A stretch of 64,000 nucleotides of DNA from Argopecten irradians. Taxonomy: Eukaryota > Mollusca > Bivalvia > Pectinida > Pectinidae. The translations under genes and the position numbers were made by a program. The stretch lies in contig NC_091140.1 in the NCBI RefSeq assembly GCF_041381155.1, positions 23,402,864-23,466,863 of the forward strand. The letters are read 5' to 3'. A model generated the notes under the pieces. It had not been told where the DNA came from and ran no database searches. It saw only the letters and a program-made list of their open reading frames with translations. Below are positions 47,428 to 58,649 of this stretch, in pieces; position 1 is the first letter of the stretch; every line of letters begins with the position of its first letter.

Positions 47428-49437
47428 TATAATATAATAATTATACGCGATTGATCTATTGTCATAATATAACTATTTACAAATCACTGAGGAATCAAAA
47501 GAAAGGAGGGGTTAGATCAATATATATACACACACGATAGGATATCTGAAAGCGATTAGTTAAACTAGTCTAGAAATATGCTTGTAAAATTGAGCTCTAT
47601 GAAACTGAGTATCGAGTATAATCGAAATTCAGAAATGAGAGAGAAAAATGTTGTTTATTCTATAACACAACACAAGCTGTATACATTTCAACAGACAGAC
47701 ATGTGACTTACTCTCTTGCGTATCCCAGTAACTAAGATATACAATGAATACACTGTGTCAGCAATCAAAACTATTGTAACGGCCAAGTGGTATGACCAGA
47801 ACCACTATCATCCAGGTAGCGTATATGACTGTACATAGGTTGGGTATCAATCTGATTGATACCAAGTCCTTAAGGGCTTCACTAATGGTTAATGAATCTG
47901 TCAGTCAAGTCTGTCATTTGTCATGCTTCAGTCACTGTGATATTCATCAGGAATCTTCTTCAGCACAGCATCAGCAGCAGTAATAAATATTCTGGAACCA
48001 TACAGTCTTATTGTCTTTGTCAATGTCTATTATACCAAAATCTGGAGAGTTATCCGCCCTTGGACCATTAGGGTTAACCATATTCTATTAACAAACTTTA
48101 GATTAGTATGACATTTCACTATACTCATACACCATAATCACTGTCACCGAGACTGTGATTCCTAATCAAATACAACCAAGAGTGATATAAAGTTAAATAA
48201 TTTAATTATAGTAATATCTGATTTATTTACAAGTACATAAGTATGACCCTATCACTCTCTTTCATCTTCCATACACTCACTACTTAACCTACTATGATAT
48301 TTACAATGAAAATCTTTACAATAAATAAATAAATAATCCATATGTATTAGGAAAAACATATGAACCTTAAATACAGCAATTTCCAGTGGTACTAACAAAA
48401 ATGGTGAAAAATACTAAAACCCATGAATAAAATCTTATCCCTATAAGATCTCTATATAAATTCTCATTACTTTTCTCCAACATTTTACCTCTAATCCTTA
48501 TATAATTACAGAATCCCATCCCCCATGATGATTCCCCATGGGAAATCCTCTCGAAAATTGCGATAAACACTAAGTCCTAAACTAAGAAAAACTATGAAAA
48601 ATTCCCATAAAATATCCCTAAAATTCCCCACAAATAACATTTAATAGACAACAAGTACATACAAGACGAGACAGCCGCATTGGGATCGAGGAAACACCTC
48701 TTACGTCCCTAACGGAAAGGTTACACGGAGACATGTTACATAACGTACACCCACCTAGAGCTTCCGTAGTAGAAGTAACCCCCTACCCAGATCTAACGAT
48801 ACTTTTGCAGGAGCGTTGCTGGAACACCATAGTTACCGCGTGCGGTTATTCCGCTGCTGGATTCTGTCGGAAAATGTTGTATACAACAATGACAACATTT
48901 ATAAAAGTAAGAGATACAAACCTATTACAATATACGAAATTAATTACCACTCAAATACATGCCGTACGTACTTCTAAAACTCCATTACACGCACTCGTGC
49001 AAAAATAGTAACTTTTATATTTACAATATCACTTGCGTACTACGTCACTTCCGTTCCCACGCTTACATACACAGAAGACTCTCCATGCTGCTTGTACCAT
49101 ACTGTCACTCCGGTGCACGCATACTACTGTGAATTTATAACTTAATACGGGTATAAACCATATATAATCATATCATCTTACATGTGCAAATGGTTAATAC
49201 GATCTTATCTGTATATCTAATCAACAATCCCTAACTATCGTAAACTCTCTCACCTCATTCGTCCATTCTCACAGGGCCCACTCGTCACACTATTATGGTG
49301 ATTAATTGGGGCACTATTGAAGGAAGTCTATGAAAGACTGAAATGAATGATGAACCCTTGATTCTCATAAACTTGAAAGAGATTATAGGAATTCGTTATT
49401 GATAAGACGTATTCAAATACTTGGCGTACTGCTCGTT

Positions 49438-49561
49438 GCATCCCAGAGGTGGAGGGCTTGTGGTAATATTTCGGGATATCTTAACCACTCTGCTACTCCG
49501 CGGTGGCCGAGTGGTTAAGATGTCCCGACAAATTACCACAAGCCCTCCACCTCTGGGATGC
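49438..49561. repeat. Head-to-head SINE inverted repeat, unit 2
   Basis: Same hairpin as 41426-41549, present at the equivalent place, so the inverted structure predates the 8-kb duplication. Confidence 0.8.
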
Positions 49562-49715
49562 GGGTTCGAATCCCATGTGGGGCAGTTGCCAGGTACTGAC
49601 CGCTGACCGGTGGTTTTTCTCCGGGTACTCCGGCTTTCCTCCACCAACAAACCTGGCACGTCCTTACATGACCCTGGCTGTTAATAGGACGTAAAACTAA
49701 ACAAACAAACAAACA
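49499..49715 (+). mobile_element. tRNA-derived SINE, unit 2
   Basis: As 41487-41703, but the B box is intact (GGGTTCGAATCCCA) where unit 1 lacks one base. So this copy keeps an apparently usable internal polymerase III promoter, and the base loss in unit 1 happened after the duplication. Confidence 0.8.
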
Positions 49716-50630
49716 ATCATTGTTATTTCCTAATCTTGAAATCGTATTTCTCCCGAGAGTCAAATGTTACTAACAGAACATTAACTCTATATGTTAGTAA
49801 TAATAGAATGCGGAATATCAGTAATAAATTATCATGAAGTGATGTATTAGAGATCAACGCAATCCGGTGGTTATACATTATGCACGCCGCCATATAAATA
49901 GATTACCAAGTTATTGGGAAATGTTTTTGTCAAGAAGTAACAAGAACTTGCAGTAATTATTTATCAATTGTTGTAACTTTAAAAGTGTTTCATAAAAAAT
50001 GATGATTGAAAAAAATGTTCATTTTGTTGTTCCGATATTGCTTGATTTTAAGTATTTTAATTTGTTCGACTATTATCCAAAATCGCAATGTTTGTGACTT
50101 GATTGTCATAATTGTTTATTGTGAATTGCAACAACAAAGCTGAGAATGCTCGCTCTTCCAGAACAGTTCTTTTCTCTTGAGTTTTTAGAATAATCATCAC
50201 TGTTTTACATGGAATATGTGATCAGATTACGGATATGTTATCATTTTTCAATCATTTTGTATTTTCCGATTCTTAAACATTTCAGAGATAAAGAGGCATA
50301 TAATTTATTATGTGAAACCCCATTGGATTATAGGTAATGTTGAAGACCTCGATTCTTAAATCCCTCTTCTTAAACCTCTCATTTCTTCCTAATCTTATAG
50401 GCGTATTTCTAATCATGTAGGAATCTAAAATTGAAGTTTCATTACAAAGATTGTTTATCTAAAACGTCAGGAAAATGTGGAGAATACCAAACCAAAAGTA
50501 AAAAAAAATAGACCGTCATATTCTATCTATCGAACACAAAACGAAATCTGGTCGAATAACTTTTATAAATTGAAATGTAAGTAAAATTTGAACTTTGTCT
50601 CTATATAAACCAGTAGAAATCCGGCTCCGA

Positions 50631-50790
50631 TGTGACGTTTTCTTCTACTGAGCCTATCATGCGATGTCATATATAGATTATGACGTCAAAACTACACGTA
50701 ACATAGTAGTGTTATTATACGTACGCGTATGTCTTACGATACATATGACCTGGCCGTATGACATGGACGGACGGGCCATGTGATAAATAA
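50631..50790. repeat. CRE-rich module, copy 3 (in unit 2)
   Basis: The duplicate of 42617-42776, with a few substitutions. Confidence 0.5.
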
Positions 50791-53415
50791 TGTTGTCCGG
50801 GTCAATGCTCTCATGGTTGATTATGAATTTCAAAAGTGAAAATGCTCATGAAAGATACTTAACCTTAGGTGACAAAGATATCAATTTGAAAGATGGGAGA
50901 TTGAGCTGAAGACGTTTTTTCTCTGGTATCATATGAGAACCAACACTTCAGTCCTATAAGTGAAATTAATTCGGCAGTTTTAATGGCACATAAAACACAT
51001 TTAACACTGTGGTCCATGAATCATTTAGTTTGTAATCTCCTAAGCCATATTGTCTTAGATAATATGACACAACATACTAATTACAAACGCAGTTACAGTT
51101 GAGAAAATGGAAAATATTTACTTTAACCAAACTTGCATTTATTTCTTATTTCCATATAAAAGGGGAAATCGTAATGGAAAACAATCGGAAAATATTTCAG
51201 TACCCAGCATTATGTATATAAGGAACAATACCAATCATAGCTTTGTTTAATCGAATACCTGAAAATGTTTATATACACTTCCTCGTGTCTAGATAACGCA
51301 GATACCCTGGAATGTTAGCAACGTTTAGCTAAACAGTGAAATACGTGTACAGGTGTATTATTTCTGACAAATAAACAAATTCGTATTGGGCTTTAGTTGT
51401 CAATTTATTTCATTTTATGCAAAAATAACAAAACATCAATAAATAAAGCATATACAGCATTAATTATTTCACCCATTCCGTTAACCATCTTGAAATGAAA
51501 CATGTCTGTGTAGCTGATTTCAATGGTGGAATGACACTAGACGAATTATTCGACTGACTGTAAAGATGAGTTCAGAGAAACAAGATGTATTTCCTTCTCT
51601 GACATAGAAATTTTATTGTTATACAAATAATTCTGCTTGATTGACATTCAGGGCTAATTTTTGTTCAAAAGATGATAATAAGCTTAAAATTTAAAACAGA
51701 AAATTATTTCTGGAACTTCATGAAATTTTATGAAAATTATGATGTACAATGTAATTACTTCTTTGTCTTCTTCCTTATTATTGAAAAGATATATTCACAT
51801 GATTTGAAGCAAATGAACAATGCAAATTCTATTAAGTGATTAAGCTAATAATCTTTAAACAGCCAGGCTACATATTCCGTATCTTGAAAGTCGGTAAATC
51901 AACAAAAAATATATAAATATTTTGTGGATATATAGAAATATAATGTATATAAAACATGGTTTTATCAGCACCCCAAACTTCATAAGGATCCTCATAAAAC
52001 AGATTAATCAGTGATTTGAGTCGTTGATAAAAAGAACGGTCTCAGATTTTTTCTATTGTTTGTAATCTGGGGTTTTATTTCTATTGAATGTTGTTGTAAA
52101 TCATGCCCTGTGTTTACTCATTTGTGTTCGGTTTTGTAGTTATAAAGGTGTTTATCAAATGAAGTTCTTAGAATACTAAATATGTTATCGACAAATTCTC
52201 CTTAAAAGGAACGACAATACAGAGAATTTAGTATCGACCATTTGCATCCTGATTTACTTAAAAAAACATGGACAATATGCATTTCATTTTCATGACAAGC
52301 CCTTTCAATTTCCACACCTTTACTTTTCCATATTTAGAGAGTGGCATTCCTTCATCGTTGTCAGAAATCTCGGTTTTGTTAAAACTATTGAATTTTATAA
52401 GAAATTATGACTACTTAAGGGGACACAAACTATCTATACGATCACAAAGGATATAGTTAAAAAGACTACGGTAAAGTTTTATGGCTGATGATATCATAAA
52501 ACAACTGTTTCCTTTTGTAACGCGAGGTCAGTTGTGTTCAATTAATCCTAATACTGCAAACAAATAACATATTTTTGTGGGGATGTATATACATGATTTA
52601 GAGTGATATACTTTTACCGTACGTACACTTGACACTTTTTGCAGGTTGCAGTGATTGTTTTTAGTATTTCTATTTGCCTCCAAAATATCTTGGCTTTAAT
52701 CGCACGCAAAAATGACTTGACTTACAATATCTGCATATGTCCATTATCACTTATACAATATAAATATAGGTAATTACTGGAGTGAATCCCACGTGAAAGA
52801 CGCTCACTCTTCCGGAGCCTATGTCTTATGGTTCTTTTTCTTTTCTCTTCCGTTTATATCTGTACTTGTGGTCATTTTGTGTACAGTAGTTCTTAAATCG
52901 ACATCAAGTTAGGATTAAGGTTTTGTCATTATATTGGTACGCTTTGTGATCGGCCAACATTTCCTTTTTCTCTCTTTCGCTTATGTTCATCTATCTATTT
53001 ATTATATTATTAATTTATTTTTCATATAGGACATACATGAATATTTTAGACACCATATTTAATTATTCCTCTTAAGCCACCACCCTTTTCATCTCCTTAC
53101 TCCCCTTTACCTCATTCCCCCTTTTCATTCATTTTCTCTCTTTTTTTCTACCCTCCCATTCACATTAATAATATTAAAAAAAACAATGTAGAGAAAAATG
53201 GAAGAGAATGGAAGAAAATTGGAGATATATAAATTACATGCATATGTAGCTAATGTATTTTTTGAAACATTTTTTGAAAAATAGAAATTAAAAAAAAAAT
53301 TTGCATTAGAGCTTTTTACATTAAATAGTTAAGCTCGCAAACAAAGCTGACAGAAAATCGATTTATATCAGAGCAATTCTTAATGTAATTGTTAAAAACT
53401 GAAAAACAACTACGA

Positions 53416-54593
53416 CCAACTGGGCTTTCTATCATGGTAGCGTTGGTATGTGTATACTATTTTAACAATAGTATGTATTAACAGAAAGATCGTAATGTAA
53501 AGATATTGTTATATAACCAGTGAATATTTGTGGTGTGACGTTTCAATGACTAGTTCGATGTGTACATTGTGGTGAAGGTGACAGTGTGTATATCGTACTA
53601 GTCGTGAAAACATAACGCTAGAAATATTTGCTAGTTGTGTAACAATATAATGACATGCATCATACCTTCCAACCAGTAAAAAATGTATAAAATAAGGATT
53701 TCTTTTTAAAAGAAAAATACTATAGCATATAGATATATCTTATATATCATGTCTATACATTACCATGTAAATAGACATTGTAGTTAATTCATGAAATATC
53801 GAAAATCTTATAAAAATTACAGTTCATTCAGATTTAAGTATTAGAAAATGGCACTAATTCGTTCTCTTTATAAACAAATAATTTTGGGATAATTTTGTTA
53901 ATTGAAATTGCGTATTCACAAAATAAATACACATATAAGCAATTCATATCAGTCACAAACAGATAACTTATCACTCATCTTATCAAATACTAATAGTATG
54001 CATTTTCCAGATAAATAAATGCACATTCATTCAATGTTTGAAAACTATATTTATCCAAATATTTCAGTAACAGGAAGGAAACCATAACCAACCACATATC
54101 TTATCAATGATGAAAATATATATGGAGTCGTATCAGCTACTTAACGATTAAAAAATAAATTATTAGATAAAAAATTACAAACACGTTATCTTATTTATAC
54201 TTACTTATGTATATTAATAAAAATCATTGTTTGTTTATGTAGAATGCTAGGCTTAAAGTAAAGTAAAATGTTAAATTATGATATATCAGCTTTTTCCAAA
54301 ATGCTAGATATCAGAAAACACTTTTAAACTTCTTTTAAAGATGTGACGAAACATATTTCCATAACTATTCTATACAGTATATATATTAAATTTCATTAAG
54401 ATTATTTCTATTTGTCTAACCAAATAGGGGTTACACTATTGTTATTTAAAAATCAGCAATTTCAATACTGAATTTCACACATTCACACATGTAAAGATAT
54501 CTTGATAGATTACAAAAAAAAAGCGTTCACTAATTCTGAAAATATACACTATATCCCTTTATGTCAGGATTTTTAAAACCTTTTAATAAGATT
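53416..54593. other. Intergenic, AT-rich
   Basis: Unique sequence between the 8-kb duplication and the long-tail receptor gene. No exon, RNA or repeat was recognised. Confidence 0.4.
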
Positions 54594-54599
54594 TTTATT
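54594..54599 (-). terminator. Poly(A) signal of the long-tail receptor
   Basis: AATAAA on the minus strand, about 90 bp after the stop codon at 54689. An ATTAAA variant lies nearer, at 54649-54654. Confidence 0.5.
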
Positions 54600-54688
54600 T
54601 TTTCAACCTTGACCTAACATGCATTCTAAAAAGAAAGGAATGTTAAAATTTAATAGCCTAAGCCATCTGAATACTAATATAAGTTATT

Positions 54689-56278
54689 TCACAAATATTC
54701 ATCCCGAGTACAACCATTTATATGGAATGAACTGTATTCGTCCGAATCAGGCCGCGCGATGTCGTCTTTTTGATGGAGTTGTCCATATATCCCGTCATTC
54801 AAAGCTCCCGCGTGATCGTAAACATCGCCGTCTGTGTTGACGGGTTTCTGGTGAAGAACGCCATAAGACGCAGACGAGTAATCCTGAATATCTAGTCGTG
54901 TTGTTTTATCTTGGCTCTCCGAAACAGTGCATTTTTCAGCTCTTTTGTTTTCGAAAAAGTCGTATTTTCTTTCGTCGTCAGACTCTGGGTCTGCACCGCC
55001 GTCATCTTGTTCATGTGTCGTTGGTAAGTATATAGGCTTTTGAAATTGGTCATCCTTACGTGGCTTACCTCTTAATGACTTGTCCATATAGCCATTGATA
55101 CCAGAAGTTCGAATGACGTTCTTTTCCAGGCCCTTCTTTCGGCTATACCTTACATACACTACAGCAGCTCCTATAATAATCAATACCACTCCACCGGAAA
55201 CAGCCCCCGCTATCACCGCAGTATTGTCCTTATGATCCTGGCTAGCTTCGTTCGTACCGGCTGGGATTGAAGTTGGTTTGGGGTTCGTCACGTTTTTTAA
55301 TTTAGTCTCATTAATTAGTCTTTCAGATGATGTTGTAGCAACAGTAGAATCATTTACAGTCGATGTTGTTAAATGCATTGTACTAGTCATTGTAGAAGTT
55401 TTTGCATCACTATGTAAGGAATCTGCAGTTTGAGTGTACTCATTCGACGCTGGTGATATACGAGTCGTTATCACTGAAGACAGTTTTGTTGCTATGGTAT
55501 TCACTGTGGTTGTATTTGCAGATGTCGCTGTTGCTGTCGTACTTTCCGTTTGGCTGATGTTATGGTATTCTGTGGTGTTGATTTCTAAAGACATAGTTCC
55601 ATTTATATCAAGTTGCTGGGATGTTGTGACTGACTCAGTAGAAGGGGTTGATAGTGACGGACAAACTGGTGAGGTAGGCGCCTGGAATTCCTTGAACTCC
55701 ATTTCACATTTTACAGTTATTGGTGGAACTGCACTTGCTTCGGATTTAGTTTGTGTTATTTGATTTTGCGATACGTCGGTAACGTATTCCGACGTAAAAC
55801 CATAGAATACTCCCGTCCAAAACAAAGCGTCACTGGAATAGTTTATTGTAGCATTATTAGTTTGAGCAATATGCAGATTACGTGTCTCGCAGGTTTCCAC
55901 TGCATCTGCCCATGTCATATTCTCCTCGTCATATATTTGAAAATTGTTGTGTCGATCTTCACATATAAAAGGATGATATTCATTACATGGCCTTACCTCA
56001 TTCGCGTCAGGAAATCCTGATAACTTTATCAGCTGACAGCCAACTGTTACATTGTGCTGTACTTCACAACCACAAGTCAAGTTGTATGAAAATGTAAAAT
56101 CACCACACTTGTTGTCAGGACATCGAAATCTCGTACAGTTTAAATCGTGGTCTTGTTCGTACACACATGTATCAGTATTACCCGATACCAGATAAACAAA
56201 AGAACTAAGAAGGAAAATGATCAAATATGCAGCCATTTTCCACCATGCAAATCTCTCCGTCAGTAGCATGTATCTCAC
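54689..56278 (-). CDS. Type I receptor, lectin-like head, long tyrosine-motif tail
   Basis: Single exon, 529 codons from 56278. The better start is probably Met15 (56236): it gives a clean signal peptide (MAAYLIIFLLSSFVYLVSG), a good AAAATGG context, and the same distances to the first Cys and to the conserved promoter block as in the paralogue at 34437. From the 56278 numbering: a Cys module (38-81; CTRFRCPDNKCGDF, NLTCGC), then RPCNEYHPFIC, a divergent lectin-like segment (about 112-206; TWADAVETCETRNLHIAQTN, FWTGVFYG), a Ser/Thr stalk of only about 140 residues, a TM helix (about 353-376; AVIAGAVSGGVVLIIIGAAV) and a 153-residue tail. The tail has 10 or more tyrosines, including SYGVL, VYDHAG, IYGQL and EYSSF, plausible SH2-docking sites if phosphorylated. 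Likely a signalling cell-surface receptor; ligand unknown. Confidence 0.88.
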   Translation of the reverse strand: MRYMLLTERFAWWKMAAYLIIFLLSSFVYLVSGNTDTCVYEQDHDLNCTRFRCPDNKCGDFTFSYNLTCGCEVQHNVTVGCQLIKLSGFPDANEVRPCNEYHPFICEDRHNNFQIYDEENMTWADAVETCETRNLHIAQTNNATINYSSDALFWTGVFYGFTSEYVTDVSQNQITQTKSEASAVPPITVKCEMEFKEFQAPTSPVCPSLSTPSTESVTTSQQLDINGTMSLEINTTEYHNISQTESTTATATSANTTTVNTIATKLSSVITTRISPASNEYTQTADSLHSDAKTSTMTSTMHLTTSTVNDSTVATTSSERLINETKLKNVTNPKPTSIPAGTNEASQDHKDNTAVIAGAVSGGVVLIIIGAAVVYVRYSRKKGLEKNVIRTSGINGYMDKSLRGKPRKDDQFQKPIYLPTTHEQDDGGADPESDDERKYDFFENKRAEKCTVSESQDKTTRLDIQDYSSASYGVLHQKPVNTDGDVYDHAGALNDGIYGQLHQKDDIARPDSDEYSSFHINGCTRDEYL

Positions 56279-56359
56279 ATTTTAGGAATCAATTATCGGT
56301 CACCATGTGTACGATTGTTATGTCAGGCCCAGGTCTGATCAGCCAAGGTTAAGGTGAAT

Positions 56360-56403
56360 AAAACGGCTTCCTTATTTCAAGAATCGATACTGTTATCTAC
56401 AGG
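56360..56403 (-). promoter_or_regulatory. Conserved upstream block of the long-tail receptor
   Basis: The plus strand AAAACGGCTTCCTT ... TGTTATCTACAGG matches 36647-36691. GATA-type AGATAA and ETS-like AGGAAG sites keep their order. It lies 124-167 bp before the ATG at 56236, almost the same distance as in the paralogue. Confidence 0.5.
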
Positions 56404-56577
56404 TTATCGTTAGTGTTAAGCTCACTACCTGACAACAAACAATCACAAATTGATAAACTGATATCATTTGGAAATCCCACTTGTACAGTCTGTGTTTATG
56501 ATAAAACTACAATGTTTTAAAACCCCTAAAGAGTCTGTGTATTACCAGAATAACTAAGTACACGTTTACAATATATT

Positions 56578-56840
56578 ACCCATCCTTAATACTCCAGGAG
56601 TTCCGATCACATACGATCTCTACACCCATGGACAATCTCATAGTAAATCTGGAGGCAACAGAACATAACTGAGAATTTAGTCGTTTGATGTACACCAAAA
56701 GAGCCGCATAACGGTACATTGTGGTTGAATTGTGTCTTTGAATTTAGACGTCGTTCTCTCTGTAGCCTTCAAAGAAAATTTCTACAGGCTAGTAATTGGT
56801 TCAGATTTGTTCTCCTGAGCTGCCTTTAGCATTGAGGGTA
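56578..56840 (-). mobile_element. MITE M4, truncated copy
   Basis: Runs CATCCTTAATACTCCAGGAG, TCACATACGATCTCTACACC, then AACGGTACATTGTGGTTGA, TCGTTCTCTCTGTAGCCTTC and GAGCTGCCTTTAGCATTGAG, following the reverse complement of 58048-58355. The second terminal repeat is missing. Confidence 0.7.
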
Positions 56841-58034
56841 TATTTTACCGTATATCAACATTCACCTCTTACTAACAGATATATGAATCAGTTATGTAAA
56901 TATTGCCTCATGGCCTTAGTTTTCACTAGTTTTCAATCTTGTTAATGTTCTAGTTTTAGTTTAAAGGTCGCTCTCATTTTCTTTAACAATAACCAAAAGT
57001 CGTTAAAACCTTTTGGTATTTATTACCGTTTGTTTTAGTTCATTTTGAATCAGATCTGATTCTGATAATTTCTTTGTGATAAAAGACGTTTTCCTTTATG
57101 TCAAGCACGGGACGTTTCCCTTAATATTTATGTAAATCCCCAGGTACTGTTTAGGATTCTTGGTATGGGTATTAAACACCAGTACCACCACTACACGAAT
57201 CTAAAGGAAATCAAAGGTCGATTCACACTATAATTGAGTAATAATGATAACAAATACCAATTGAAATAGATGACCATTACAGAAGTCCTTGAAATGCCAC
57301 CACATTTATACCATTGCATTTCATCCCTTAAAACCCCTATATACTAAATTTCACCAGAATCCTTTATTTTTGTAACCCATCATTAATGGACTGTATACAC
57401 CAAGTTGCACAGAAAATTCAGTAAACCGGTGAATGGTGGTCATATTTATTGACAGGGAGTGCAATGCACATCTCGGGTTCATGATATATAATTCTGCAAA
57501 GTTGCATTAAGATTCGTGGAATTGTTTTCAATAAATCTGCAAAATTCCAGGAAAAAAAGGAGAGTAGAAGAAAAAAATAAGTGATTAAAAACTAATTAAA
57601 AAAAGGCCTAAGTCCCCCAACTTCTTTTGAGGAACTTAATGAACAAAGCAGATACGAATTTAATGGTAACACTGGTATAATAACAGTATTGAGTTTTAAT
57701 ATATATACATATTCAAACACGTGCTTAAGACTTAGGATTGTAAGGCTGTGAACGTCGATATAGGGCAGACACTTCTTATTATAATCAAGGACTAACTTGA
57801 ATATATTTTTATGTTTTGGTGACATAACACAAGAAAGATTGAATAACACAAAAAAAATAACAAGGGGATGTCATAATTATCCATGATTGAAAATTAAAGT
57901 TTGATTGACTTTTCTGAAGTCGCAAAGACATAGTGTGAGTTGGTGGTAACAAATCTCTCATGGACGTATTCGTGTATCTTTACATTTTAAGGCGTCAAGA
58001 AATGTTAGCTGTTGATTTTTTATTCATATTTCAT
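56841..58034. other. Intergenic
   Basis: AT-rich, with no supported gene or RNA. It separates two opposite copies of MITE M4. Confidence 0.4.
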
Positions 58035-58368
58035 TGCAGATAAACCATCCTCGACACTCCAGAGGTTCTGATCACTTACGATCTCTACACCCCTGGACTA
58101 TCTCATAGTGAAATTGAAGGCAGCTCAGCTGAAAATTTTTGACCAATCACAGACCAGCAAAGATTTCCTTTGAAGACTACAGAGAGAGCGACGCCCAACT
58201 TCAAAGCCACATAGTCAACCACATTGTACCGTTATACGGTTCCTTTGATGTACATCAAAGGACTAAATTACCTGTTCTGTTGCCTCCAGTTTTACGATGA
58301 GATAGTCCAGGGGTGTAAAGATCGTAAGTGATCGGAACCCCTGGAGTATCGAGGATGCAGATAAACCA
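58035..58368 (+). mobile_element. MITE M4, complete copy with 13-bp target duplication
   Basis: A 308-bp element (58048-58355) with terminal inverted repeats of about 70-95 bp: TCCTCGACACTCCAGAGGTT on the left and the inverse TCCTCGATACTCCAGGGGTT on the right, both continuing into (T)ACGATCT(C/T)TACACCCCTGG. It is flanked by an exact 13-bp direct repeat, TGCAGATAAACCA, at 58035-58047 and 58356-58368. No coding capacity. The duplication length is long for classical cut-and-paste families. Confidence 0.8.
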
Positions 58369-58649
58369 GAATTAGACCTTGGTATGGTGAGATCGTGATG
58401 CACCTTATCTTAAATTGATGACTTATTATTCGTATGTGTATGCGCTACACAGTGCATATTGAAAGATAAATTGACAATGGCGAGATAACAATGCACTGTT
58501 GATCCGGATTCTAATCACCAAAATGTATTTTTGGAGATGTTTGGTCTTCCCGCACATTAGGAAAACAGTGCTTCCACTGTCAAAAGTTTCACTCATTTGA
58601 AGCCTTTATCTCCTTATTACCTCCTGGTGTCGACAATGATATATCATAA

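Larger units (their letters stand above)
45416..53415. repeat. 8-kb direct tandem duplication, unit 2
   Basis: Nearly identical copy of 37433-45415, offset +7983 at the start and +8012 to +8014 further in because of small indels. Corresponding ORFs of 60-91 codons exist in both units. Differences are not biased to silent sites (the 91-codon ORF at 40721/48733 differs by two replacement and one silent change), which argues against protein-coding constraint. The unit ends AACAACTACGAC before unique sequence. Confidence 0.92.

Noticed and set aside
49503-49580. Possible tRNA-Leu or tRNA-Ser gene
   Set aside because: It is continuous with a SINE body and an (AAAC)n tail and has a duplicate with a damaged B box, so it is a SINE head.
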